A stretch of 64,000 nucleotides of DNA. It comes from Volvox africanus (lineage: Eukaryota > Chlorophyta > Chlorophyceae > Chlamydomonadales > Volvocaceae). The notes beneath the pieces were generated by a model, which did not search any database, was not told the DNA's origin, and saw only the letters and a program-made list of their open reading frames with translations. Shown here one piece after another: positions 13,694-25,659 of this stretch. The stretch's first letter is position 1, and each line of letters begins with the position of its first letter. The position numbers were made by a program, and so were the translations under genes. The stretch spans positions 3,658,001-3,722,000 of the forward strand of contig BSDZ01000003.1 in the NCBI GenBank assembly GCA_030268105.1, in the 5' to 3' direction.

Positions 13694-14089
13694 CAGAAAC
13701 TGTTCCGAGAAAGGTGAGGATAGATTGTGGCAGTGTCACTTCAAAATTCTTTCATAATTTTAAGATGCCTTTGGCTGTAGAACTTCGTCGCCACGTCGGT
13801 GTGCAGGTAGGAATTTAAAGTATTGACAATATGGTATTTAAAGTGCGTTTTACATATGCGAGATAGCGTCCAGACTGACGAAATTCATACCGCTTATCGC
13901 TTACAACGCTAATGGAATCGTTACGGGAATCCGCCGAACATCGTGATTCGTGAATTGCCATTAAGGCCCCGCAAGACACCAAACAAAATCATAATAGCAA
14001 GGCATTCGTCCCTCAACCTACACCCCTCCGTGTATGCAAGCAGATGCAAGAAACGTGGCTGGGCCCCGAAACCAGCTACCAAAGGGCAA
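13694..14089 (-). promoter_or_regulatory. RIC1 3' flank and lipin upstream region
   Basis: About 400 bp separates the RIC1 stop from the lipin start, with both genes on the minus strand. It must hold the RIC1 3' UTR and the lipin promoter/5' UTR. Two minus-strand TGTAA motifs lie at 13901-13905 and 13850-13854. No TATA box is evident. Confidence 0.45.
13901..13905 (-). terminator. Candidate poly(A) signal TGTAA for RIC1
   Basis: TGTAA on the minus strand about 185 nt past the RIC1 stop codon. TGTAA is the usual polyadenylation motif of volvocine algae. A second copy lies about 50 nt further on. Five bases can occur by chance. Confidence 0.5.
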
Positions 14090-17000
14090 TTACGCCCGAG
14101 AAATGCTCACTTCGGCAGCGTGCGGCCCCGGTATCACTGCTGTTGGCGTGACCTGCTGTGAAACTTCCTCAATCTCACTATTGGGGCGTCCGATTGACAA
14201 CGGTCGGACTTCCACGTGCCCAGCGTTAGCCGCAAATATGCCGGATGCGTAGGCAATGGCCGCAGCCGCCGAGGCAACATCGCTATCTGATGCGCCACCT
14301 TCTGCTCTGCCGCCCTGCCTTTGATCTCGCCCCGTAATCCCCACTATCCCCGTCGACGTCTCTGGCGCCTGTCCCGCTCGCCCCTGTTCCACCGCCTTGG
14401 CGGCGTTCTCAACGCCGTCTGTCAGCACCTCAACAATATCCCACAGGTACGAAAGCGAGTTATCAGCATGTAGCAGCTGAACGAACTCCGCCCATACCGC
14501 CGGCTGCTCCTGCTTAAAAGCCGTCACCGTCGCCGCATCTACCAGCACTACTGCCATGGCCACCGCCCAAGCCACCGCACCCACTTCCCGGCAAAGGCGC
14601 TCTACATCTACTGCGCACATCTCCACCGCCTCGCTGCTCCATACTGGCAGCTCCGAAACCGCACGCGTCAGGCACTTCAGAAGTTCCTGTGCTACAAAAA
14701 CGGCGCAGCCGCGCACTGCGTATGGCGAGTCGCGGTGTTGCTTCATCAGTCCTGTTAGGCCACCTGGCAGGAAGCCGCTCGTTTGGAGCAGCTGTCCCAG
14801 AGCTGCCAAGTGTCCTGACTCCAACAATCGCCACGCATGCTCCGCCACGAGACTGCACGCAGCCTTGGCATTGGCAGCATTCGCGGCGTCCCCAGATAAT
14901 CCGGCTCCCAGGAGTGCTTGTGTAAGCGCTGGACTGCTGGGAGAAACCAAGCTGCTGGCTCGTGCCGGGCTGTTGGGTGGTAAGGGTAAGCGGCCCCCAG
15001 CGGCCTGCATGTCCTGCTGTGTACCAGGAGCGCCCTCCGGGTCGGGCGCCACCGCAAAATGCCCGGCATTGTCCTGCTGTAATTGTTGTCGCTCTGCGGC
15101 GTTCTCAGGCTCACTAATTGAGGGCTCCGGTTCTGCGCTGTAACCCAGGAGCCATCCCAGCCACGTTCGGCCGCCACCGCCGCCGCTCTGCTGGCTGCTT
15201 TCCCCAGGATGTGAAATGGACGGCTTTTGGGAAGACTGTTCGCTGGCTGTTGCCGGTTGCGATTCCTGCTGCTCTTGTAAGCCGCCCGGCAGCCCACAAG
15301 CACTGGGAGTTGGACTGACATCCGGTGTTGGCAAAGACAGCTCTGCAGGGCCAGTAACCGGTACACACCAGGCCACTGATGTAGCGTGAGCGCACTGCCC
15401 CTGTTGGGCGCATTAACCCAAAGCATACACTTTGCCCGTATTCGCCCTTCTTCATTCAAGCCCACCCTACCTTGGCCGCTAATGGTCACACTCACTTTGT
15501 GCATGTAGTGCAGCAGCGCTGACCATACACATACTCCCACGTTACCAAAGGAATGGAGGAGAATGTGTGCGTGGGCCTTTATTTTTGAGGCTTAATGTGT
15601 AAGAAACCCCCAGGACGCTGGCGCCGCCGCCGTTGTCTCACCTGGCGACACCAAGCGTCCGCCGTCCGTGTCCTGGTCTGCAGGCGGCACTACGAACCGC
15701 AGCAGCTCGGAGCACAGCGGATACTGTCCCCGTTGCAATGAGCTACGCATGAGCCGCAAGGCCTGCTCCTGCGCCGCCGAGGCCCCCTCAAGCCTGCAAT
15801 GCCAATAATGTACTTACAATCGGAGACCAACCAAGCCCGTCACGGCATGATTCGACTGCACCGCAGGGCAAAGCTGGCATATAGCTGCAGTTATGGGAAA
15901 CTGGCGCCAATTAGGACGAAGAGACAGGGATTGTCGCCGCGATATCCATGCCCTAGATTAGATTGCTTGTCGGGCGTGCAACACAAACAGGTGGACACGA
16001 GGGAAGAGCAAACACGGGCGCATAAAACGAAGCCGCTGCGGCGCTCCCACCTATCAATAATAAGCAGGAAGCATGCGGCGCTGGCCAGCTCGCCCGCCTC
16101 CACTAGCCCGTCGAGCAGCTTGCTGGGGCTGCCCACCGCATCGAATAGAGGAGGCCAAAGTGCCGCATCCGTCTTGCGGGCCACGCTGACCACCACCTCA
16201 GCAAACAGGTTCGGGAAGTGACGTACCAAATTGGCGGCAGCCGCAAGGAGGGACTGCGGCAAGGGCAAGGGTCCGAGACAGATGGATGAATGGTGCAGTG
16301 AGGAACTGCGCCGTAGAAAAGCAAAGACTGTACGAAGTAAATGGAAGGGACCGGGCTGCTCCGGCAGGTTTATCTTCAACAGGTTATTCACTCATGCAAC
16401 GCTGCAAAACTTCCAGAGTGTTGTGTACGTCAATATGGGACGCAGGGTTATTCGCTCAGGAATCAAAACGGATTACAATCCTAAGGTCAGCACATGTAAG
16501 TACCTGCCTTCAGGCACGGCACAATAGGACCCCGGCTACCCAAACAAGACCCAAGTCGCAGTGGAAAACGTTTTAAGGAGGAAAACGTTAAAATCAGGCA
16601 ATGATTGCCACCTGTTGTTGGGGCTGTTGATGCTGTTTTAGAGATGTTTGATGTGCCAATGTGAGAGCCTCCGTGGCGTCCGGCGCGGCAGTAGTGCCGG
16701 CCGCACGCTTAGTTGTGGACGCAGTAGGACGGGCCAACGAGGAGGTGTTCGTGTCGATCTCCAGCGCTGTGAATAGCAGCCACTCCAGTGAGCGCGCAAA
16801 GTGAGGTCCGCGTGCGTGGCGGCGGGCCAGTGACACCGCCTCCTGGAATGCTCCACGCTGCAGCAACCTGCAAGACAAACGCACGGCTATCCTTCAATAT
16901 TTCACCATGGCCCCAAATAGTGCGGACGCATTCCTTGTTTCGGGCATCGTGCTTGTTGCTGTCATCGTATGTGCTGCTGCCGCACAACCCCTTCGTAAAT

Positions 17001-20000
17001 TAGGGCTAATCGGTTTAAGTGCCCATAACTGACATTGACATCTTTTTCCGCTTCAACATAGCGGCCAATGGCAACGCCACAGATTCTATCACAACATCGT
17101 TGTAGAATGGATGAATTCTCGGTCGTCAAAACGGCCGCCAGTCAGAGGCCCCTACCCTCCTTCCCTCGCAGTCGCTACAGCAGTGTGGCTGCCGCACAAC
17201 CTATAGCGGCACGCACCTGCGAAGTAGGCACGGCAGTACGGGCTGAGACTCCGGAATGGGGTGGAAGCAGGGTAGCTGCGCCGCGGATGCCATAGCCACG
17301 CCGTTGGGTCCCACCATCGGCCCGCCCGTGCCTCGCACAATGCGCTGTGTGATGCCGACAATGGCATCGTCCGCCAAGGAGATGCCCACTGGATACACCT
17401 CCTGTAGGGTTTCATGTGGAGGACTTACTAGGCCATACCTGTAGGGCTTAAGTGACATTCGTACTCGCATGGCATTGGCGCCGCAGTAGTATGATGCCGT
17501 TGTAACCAAAGAACATGCAGCTGCCGCATACCTGAGAATGCCGCGTGAATGTTTTTCCATCTTCAGCACAACCGGCCCCCACAGAAGGCTGACGTGCTGG
17601 TGACCCCGAAACAAGGCATATCCCTTACCCAAGCCTCCAACGCGTCAACACCACACGGCCGCACCTGATCGAACTCAAGCTCTATGTCGTGACCTTCCTT
17701 GTACGCCATGCTGAGCGCCGCCAGCGTGCCCAACGATGACGGGAAGCACAACTGCATGCCGGCAGGTCCGTATAACCACCACGGCATTTCTACATCAAGC
17801 GTGGCCGTCAAGGAAGTCGAGGCGGAGCTCCCCGGCCCATCCGCTGTGTGCTGACTTTGTCCTGCCAAGCCAGCATCGGCCGCCAATGCATCCGGCATCA
17901 CCGGCACATTACCATGGCCGGTTCCAACCACATGATTATGTTTCGCTGAGAAGCTGCTACTACTGCTAGCTGGTCCAGACCCCAGTCCCATGGCTGTTTC
18001 ATTGTCAGCACCCAGCGGTAAGCCGGCCGCCCATGCTGCGCCGCCCATATCACCCGCAGAAGGCCCCGTCTGGCACGTGATGGCGTCGCTCAACCAAAAG
18101 GCCTCTACTTCAGTTGCCAGTGCAAGCTCCGAACCCTTCTCAAGGTCTAGCACGCTGACCATGCCTCCCCAGCGCAATAGCACACACTGCCGCGGTGCAG
18201 TGGCCGCCGGTGTCGTCACTGCGCCTCCCGAAGCGGCTTCAGCAGCCGCTGCACCGACGGCACCGGGCGACAGCGGCACCAGTGCCACGTCCGAAAGGTA
18301 GCGCCCTACATGGAACATCGAGATCTCCCGCAGCATGGTGATAGTGGCCCGCGGGTTGCTGGTTGGCAACAGTTCACCGTGCAGGCTCACTTCCAGCAAC
18401 GTTATTTCTAATGGCTCCGAGGCAAGAAGGATATGGGACCCAAGGCAGTCCATAGCGATAGGAGGCTGCTGCAAAGGATATCTGCGCGCGAAAGGAAAGT
18501 TCGTGAGGCAAGGGAACAGCAGAGCATGAGTTGCAGGGCCGGGGACCGGCATTAAGGATTCGTGTCAGGGACAATCAAAGACGCATCCGGTGTTGGTCAA
18601 CGCGAGTGCACGGCCGGCCATACGCCTAGGGGGCTGGGGTTTGGCAAGGTAGGAGCTTATTACGCCATGCAGGAGTCCTTCCATCGGTGCCTCTTTTCCT
18701 TGGCGCACCTGGCAAGTAGCGATGTGAGGTCCAAGTGGTACCTGGGGAGCAAAAGCAGTTCGTTCCCGGTCACAGCGCTGGCTGCGGCACCTCCGCTACC
18801 AACTCCTAGGCCTCCGACCGGCAGCTGTGATGGCTGTGGAGGGGCATATGGGTCAGGCCCCGAGCAGGCTACAAGCACTCCAGAGCTGAGCCAACCCAGC
18901 GCCCGACAGCTGACTTGCCGCTCCTGGCTGATATCCCCAAAAAGTCGCCATCTGTACAATCCAGAAGGCACGAAAATGAATATGCCACGTCGTACCAAAA
19001 ATTGCCTCCTAACATCGGCTAAACGCTGGGAGACCAATATCCATTAAGCCCTTGCAAACGAGCTTTCACAGTATTTAGCTGGCTCCCAACTAACCCCCTA
19101 ACAATCACAGGCGCACGGCAGATGGCAGCATGGCGCCCGCCCGCCCCCCATGCCTACCTTTCAGACGGCCGATTATATACGGCCAACCCGTTGCGACCCG
19201 CCACTGCAATATCCGTGCCGCTCGCGCTGATGGCTGAGCGTTGCAGAGGCCAGTTAGCGGCCACGTAGCTGTGTGGCACTGGCACATGAGAGACCGTCAA
19301 ATCCCCCATCTACAGTTGCAGGGTTGGGGGCGTGTCAGTGCGTCGGACTTACAAACACGGCGGGTCGGCAACCAACCTCATGGCGTCCGCAAGACATCAA
19401 TTGAACAAAGATGCGAATCGATTATCGGCAACATTTGAGGTATCGCTGCTCGGCACTAACGCCGATATGGGCGTCCGTTTCTTATATGCAACTGGTCGAA
19501 ATTGCCATCGTGAAATCGTGAATATATGGCAGCTTCTATACCGCTGCAGAGCTCTGCCTTACCTGGCTCACGGTCGGCTCCGACACGTCTCCCGCTGCCC
19601 AAGGCATCACCCCTATGGCCACCTCTCCAGCTTCACGGATCAGCAGCAGCCGGTCGTGCGCCTGGCAGGGTTCAACCGATGCAATGCAAAATTCCGAACT
19701 CAGGAATTTGCTCAAGAATTGCCCGCATGCGATGGATGATCAGCCCGGCCATCACGTGCCGAACTGCCGAAAACTGCCTAGAACGGATCTGGCAACTTGC
19801 TTGTGCTACGTCCAAAGCTGCAAGGATACCCTGTAACCCTTAACAAGCATAACATCATTATCCCTGGCAAGCCGCACTGCCAATAAGTCACGCCCGTCGG
19901 CGTTTAATGTCCAGACATAGGATAGAAAAGTGTCCGAACACAACCGGTATAGCACAACACTGTGTCCCTGGAAATTCCAGAATCGGTCCAGAGCGGGATA

Positions 20001-23000
20001 GAAACCCCTCCACTGGTAGAGGGTGTATGTGCCCCCAATGTCGATGGTCGGTGGGACCCCGGTTACTTGCGAGCCGACCAGGAGTGGAGTTGAGGCCGCC
20101 GTTGATCCGGCAGATTCCACCCGGGAAAATCACTGGTTTTGGAGAAGTCTACATCCCTAAGGGTGAACGGATGAGGGTGCCCCGAAATACAGGGGAAGGT
20201 AGGGACTGCCAGGTAGTGGCCACGGGTGAAGCAAAGCCCCCCTATCCCACACGCATAACATAGAACCAACCGGCGAATGCAGTTAAGAGCCAGCCTTGCA
20301 TCCAGCCTTCACAGCCCACAGCTGTTCACACCGGTATGGTAGGTAGCCATACCACGCCACGCCCGAATCGCAAATACGTACGCACGGTTCCATGCCAAAC
20401 AGCTAGACCAGTTTGTTCATCTGGCAAGCGAACAGCCCGTCACCGCTGAAAGAGCAGCATACACCTCACTAGTATTTGACCATCAGCCCGCGCAGCATGC
20501 GTGCTCCCTTTTTAATTAACAGGCCACGATGACAAAGCTCCCCCACGCAATTGGAGCAAATGGGGCACCTCTTCCATTGTACAGCGCATGTTGTGGGAAT
20601 TCTCCACGGGTTTTCCGTTTTCAATCCCATCCAGCATCCCCCTCAGCATCCTCACCAGGAGTACGTGCACCTCCTCATCCGCCAGGCTGGTCCCAATACC
20701 ACCGCGCGCCACCCGGTGGTTGCCCGGCAGGCTGTGCGCGAAGGTTACCTCGGTCAGGCCGCCACCTGCGCCAGCCATTGCCGCGCCGCCACCCACCTCC
20801 GCCACTTCAAGCTGATACCCCATAGGCCCCCAGCATAACGCGCTGATAGCACCGTCTAGCGGGACCTGAGGTTGCGCTCCCACATTGGATGATGCGGCCC
20901 GCTGGTACCCCCAACTGGGGCCCCGGCTGGCCAGGCTGCTTTGGTGGCTCATAAGGCCGCGAGATGCAGCTGAGGGGTAGGTGGATAAGCTAGGCGGCGG
21001 TTGGCGCAGGCTGCACATGAGGCGGCAGCCGGATGGTGACCACACCACAACGCCCTGACCCGCGTAGCCAACCGCTAGTGCGCGCCCGTCCGGGGACCAC
21101 TCCACCTATGGACAGCAGGTGCGACGAGTCGCACGATCTTAGAATGTCAACGTGAGAAAAGTATAAGCACACAAGCGTGCATAAGGGACGCTTATATAAT
21201 ACGACGACATGAGGAAGCGAAATTCCAATTGGGGCGATGATTGGCCCCTTTGAATCATGATTGCATTCATGCCCTGTAAACGCCCCTACCTATTTCCTTT
21301 AGCTGCGCATGCGCATGCGTCGATGTTAACATCCCCGACATAAGATTCACACCGCCATCCCCACCGTCCGCACCTGTGCCACTGGACCAGTCTGCTGCGG
21401 CTTATGGCCCCAGTTGTCCAGCGAGAGAGTGCGCACCGGGGGCTCCCAAGATGCGTCTGGAGACGTGCCCCCACTTCCCAGACCACCAGCTTCTGATCGG
21501 GCTGCAGAATTGATGCCGGTTCGGTGAAGCCTGATTTAAAGGCAGTACAACCGGCAATTGACAGCTCAATAAGGTAAACTGACGCGGCCCGCCAAAGCCG
21601 ATTACACAAACGGTGGCAGGAAGCAAAGCACCAAGGGCCCGGCTCTCAGACCCGGGTGTGTGTGACAATTTGGAGGTCATCATGTGAATGGATGCTGCAT
21701 CTCCATGTAAACTCTCGCCAACATGTGTGCGCACACGTGCGGTCTGGACCCATCAACACAGTTCTGGCTGTAGCGCGCTAGGAGTCCGCATTCCAATGCA
21801 TATCACAAAGGGTATGGCCAGCACTTGCTCAGGGCCTATTGCTCCTGGTACTAACACCCTATATTTGCGTCCACGCCACCTGGGCTTCCAGCATAGCATC
21901 GAACCAAAGGGGCGAACATACCAATCTCAGGTAGATGTTGCGAGATAAGGGACCTAAACATTTTTACGTAACTTCTCCATTTCCCCCAGTAGTCTCGCGC
22001 ACCCAATCCTGGAATACTTCGGGCTAAAGCTGCTTTGGCCAAACCCGAACCACCAGCACAAATCCTTCGTAAGACCTGACCTGAACAATTCCACATCGCC
22101 GTTATCTCGTCCCACAGCTATGAGCTGCGCTCGCGCACAAACTTGTGTGCACACCGCCTGCTGCTGCGGCTCGCAAAGCCAGCGCGCAAAGCACATCTCT
22201 GGTAGATGGCTCAGACCGCTGTCTGAGGTGCTGCACACTGCGCACGCGCCGTCTGCCAGCACCATGACGACCTGCTTACTGTGCTCGCAGTAGCTCATCT
22301 GCACGATCGCCCGTGAGATCGGCAGCGGTGAGGCCTGGCCGAGCCCGTTGCTCTCCACAGCGGCCGCTGCAAATGCGCTGTTGCTACCGCCTCCTGTGCT
22401 CCGTCCTGCTGTTGCCGCTGCTGCTTCCCCCGCTTGTTGAGGGTTCTGCTGTGCAAGTGATGGTGAATTGCTGGCCTCGTGGTTCTGAGCACGGCTGTTA
22501 ATGTCCGCAAAGCCCAGCTCAGTAGCATCATCGAGGGGATACGCCACCTCCTTCATCTGCGTTTGCCCGACGTTCAATAATAATATGGTTAAGTTTGCCT
22601 CGGCAGGGGTCAAGGTTCACTGCCGGTAATGACCAGGGAGGGCCCAGATATACCACCTTATCGTTCCAGACATACTACTAGCGCACGATGGAAGGTGGAC
22701 AGTGAATTCATGGTCACAGCCCAGCCAGTCCGAAAATGAAACCCGACCGACCCGCATGCCCATCAACACTGCACGAGACCCCAGGTATAGATGCGTTGCC
22801 AGTAGGTGGTCTACTTGTTTTATGGTCCTCCAGGCCATCCGACGGTGTGCACAGCTGAAACACGCCAAACCCCACGCAACCGCACAGCATGACAGGATAG
22901 GCACTTGCCCCTCTCACAAGAATGTGCCCCCAAAAGATTGACCTTGACTACCTTTCCGCTCCAGGACAAGGATGCCACTGTTCCGTCTGCGAACCCCACA

Positions 23001-23580
23001 AGCAGTAGCCGGCTGTCGCCTGTTATAGCCAAGGCCCGCGTCTCGCTGTCCATGCGAATGCTGCTTTTGAGATAGATATCTGCTTTTTGGACATCCTTTA
23101 AAGCTACATTGCATGAGGAGTGCAACAGGTTGTCCTTCCATAAGTGGATCGCGTAGAGGTGAAGATAATTCTCCGAAGTCTGCGTTGCAAGGCAACATCA
23201 TAGAGAAATTTCAATCAAATAGTCCGATACAGTCCAGAGGAAAGCTGCAAGTAACAGACTTTGAAGCGTGACCCGGCCCAAACGCACGCAAGAGAATTCC
23301 TTCGGGTAACACTTTGATATCAATTAGTCCTTACCAAGATGGCCAAAGTTGCCTTTGCTGGGGACCAGAGCGCGGCTATATATAACCCCTCTTGCTTAAC
23401 ATCCTCCTCAGTTCGCCCACACTCGCTGAGCTTGATCCTGTAAAGCCCTCCAGTCCAGAGCTGAACACATGATCGTGACACCCCAAAGACGTATTTTTCG
23501 GTTGCCCTAAGGTAAATGTAGGTGTCATTCGGCGGGAGGTCCGTAATAGCCACCCTGGGCCATCCATAAGCGAAATACAT
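14090..23580 (-). CDS. RIC1: RIC1 homologue, subunit of the Ric1-Rgp1 Rab6 GEF, 14 exons
   Basis: RIC1 with RGP1 activates Rab6/Ypt6 at the Golgi for retrograde traffic. Exons (minus): 23580-23335, 23179-22952, 22556-22076, 21501-21374, 21105-20656, 19661-19563, 19309-19158, 18951-18709, 18481-17665, 17401-17217, 16867-16612, 16253-16051, 15793-15642, 15342-14090. All phases close, giving about 1630 aa. The start MYFAYGWPR matches the family's MYFLSGWPK-type N-terminus. The WD-repeat half is seen in VEWSPDGRALAVGYAGQG, SPSGCRLMCSLRQ and ISASGTDIAVAGRNGLAVY. The RIC1 domain follows: AMDCLGSHILLASEP, EVYPVGISLADDAIVGITQR, FARSLEWLLFTALE, VARKTDAALWPPLFDAVGSP. The last exon (about 417 codons) has a Ser/Gln/Gly linker and then helical segments. 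The exon 3 acceptor (22556) is the least certain. Intron 5 carries a MITE-like insertion. Confidence 0.9.
19920..20247 (-). mobile_element. MITE-like dispersed repeat, copy 1 (RIC1 intron 5)
   Basis: About 330 bp, clearly homologous on the minus strand to 41990-42345 on the plus strand. Shared blocks include CACCCGTGGCCACTA, CTGGCAGTCCCTACCTTCCC and TTTCGGGGCACCCTCATCC. The ends carry a 6-bp inverted repeat, GGATAG/CTATCC. No transposase frame is visible. It sits wholly inside an intron, on the same strand as the host transcript. Confidence 0.75.
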
Positions 23581-23845
23581 CCTGCCACTTGATAAATGAT
23601 ATTAGATCATAATTGCAAGTTATCCATTACAGTCTTTGAGCTTCAGGCTTAGCATGCAAAGCTAATATACCATCTACCTTTGAAAGGAAAGTCATCTACA
23701 TGTTCAATAATCTGGAGTTAGCCAAGTGATGAGGGGAGATTGTTTGGATTGCACCTTGCGTCCGGGGAGGTATGTCGTGCGGCCGCTCAACCCAAGTAGT
23801 GCCAAGACAGCCTTCCAAAATCCTAAAAATCCTGTTTAGCTGTAT
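23581..23845. promoter_or_regulatory. Divergent promoter interval between RIC1 and the methyltransferase gene
   Basis: 265 bp separates two start codons facing away from each other (RIC1 at 23580, minus; methyltransferase at 23846, plus). Promoters and 5' UTRs of both genes must fit here unless upstream non-coding exons exist. No clear TATA box or other named element was seen. Confidence 0.5.
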
Positions 23846-25659
23846 ATGACTGGGATAAACAACGCTATGCATGCATCCGATTTAACTGATATTGATGCGG
23901 CCCCGGTTGCAACTGTCGATGGGCACCAAATTCTCATTTCTGTAGTAATCAATGGCCATAGAATAACAATATCCAAGCGTAACTTGGAGCAGTTTGATGC
24001 ACAGGCACGTGCTTTTGCCCCACGTAACGCCTTTCTGGTCACAGGGCAAAACCTCTATGCGGGATTTAACACCCATTCTCAAGAGCTTTTCAGTTGCCAT
24101 TTTCAAGTACCCTGCATATGCATTAGAGTCGCTGGGATACACTTCACCTGCTGTTCGTACTCCGGTATTCCTGTACGGCTATCGAACGCCCTATCATGCC
24201 CGTCTCCCCCACAGGACCCATATTTCTTTGACTCAGACTATACAATTGCCGGCTCCACGGGATTCTTGATCTGGGAAGCAAACTGGCTTGTGCTGCGCCT
24301 GCTGCGCTCAACAGTCTCGCCCAGCGAAATGCAGCGCACGGGTCCATTAAATCCCCCACCCCTGCTCGTCCCCGCGCGTCACAAACCACTATTCCATTTA
24401 CATCATTTGCTGGCTGGCCACCGGGTGCTTGACCTGGGTTCTGGCACAGGCCTGGCTGGGCTCAGTGCCGCTGCATGCGGTGCCCATGTACTGCTCACGG
24501 ACCTCGCCTCTGTCTGCGAAGGCACGCTGAGGCCAAATGTGCAGCGGAACGCCCTTCCCGCTGCCCCAGGCAAGGCATCCCTTATCAATGCAGCACTCGC
24601 AACCTCAATCAATACAAAAACTTCAGGATCGGTTTCAACACCTGTTGGGACTTGCATGGCGTTTGGAGATGCATCCGCTGACGGAGCGCAGTGCGAGGAT
24701 GAAACGGGCCAGCAGGCGCGCCGGGAGACGACGCCGGGCTGGTTTAGTGGGTCCTGGGCGGGAGCCGTGGGGGTTGGTCAGGGCAGCGCAGCGGTAATGG
24801 CGTTGGACTGGACGGAGCCGCTCGAGCCTCAAATATGGGCTGGCGGAAACGACCCGCGGGAAGCTGACTTCATCCTCGCAGTGGTGAGTCTGCCCTGTGG
24901 CCATGCTCACATCTTGGATAATACCTTTTGGTGATCCTGAAAAATAAAGTTAATGCGGATATGGAATACAGCCAGCTCTCGGGTCCTGTACGGACATGGT
25001 GAGTGGTGGCAGGACCGCACGACCACAGGACAGGAGTAGTTATCACGTGACTAGACTGATTCGTACACACAATCCCACACGGCTTGCAGAAGACACGAAC
25101 ACAAATTCTGGGTGTATCACAACTTCCCATCGTTTCAAGGAGTGCCCTTGTTCTCTGTACCTCAGCACGCACCGCTATTTCGTAATTTTCAAAACCCAGC
25201 CTTGCGAGCATGATCTTGCATTTTATTGCAAGTATTATCTGATTGACAATCCCAGTAATTGAGATCAAATCATGGGCCATATGGGAACACATGCGTGGTG
25301 CTATCCTACAGGACACAATTTGGCTGTTGGACATCTTCCACTCGTTCCTTGACATCGTATATGCAGTGCTCTCTCACAATCCAGCCACCGGTGCGGCTGC
25401 CACCACTGTCATTCGTCCAACGCCAGGAGTGCAGCCCGCTGGCAATGAACGGACAAACCCCGTTCGGCGCAAGCGAGCGTGCTTCCTGGCGTTCGTAGAT
25501 CGTGCGGGCGCGGATTCCAAGCTGTTTGTTCGCAAGGAGGCGGTGGAGCAGGAGCTGCGGAACCGGGGTCTGGACGTAGACATAGTCCTGGCGGAGGACG
25601 TGGATGTGGATGGGGTGGCGAGGCCAGGGAGAGTGCTGCGTGTGACAATGCCAAATTGA
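23846..25659 (+). CDS. METTL21/Methyltransf_16-type protein-lysine methyltransferase
   Basis: Seven-beta-strand SAM-dependent methyltransferase of the family that methylates lysines on chaperones and translation factors; the substrate here is unknown. Likely exons: 23846-24106, 24215-24883 and 25312-25659, giving 425 aa. The first intron (CAA/GTACCC to CCCACAG) is optional, because the frame is open through it. The last splice is clear: GCAGTG/GTGAGT joins CTACAG/GACACA to give FILAVDTIWLLDIF. Visible motifs are GSTGFLIWEA, the SAM loop VLDLGSGTGLAGLSA, the acidic LTDL and the post-II ALDWTEPL. A roughly 60-residue low-complexity insert lies between the SAM loop and ALDW. The C-terminus (CFLAFVDRAGADSKLF) fits the last strands of the fold. 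It is divergent from RIC1. Confidence 0.85.

Noticed and set aside
19806..20120. 104-codon minus-strand frame as an extra RIC1 exon
   Set aside because: Most of it lies inside the dispersed repeat shared with 41990-42345. RIC1 exons 5 and 6 join in phase without it and match the family there.
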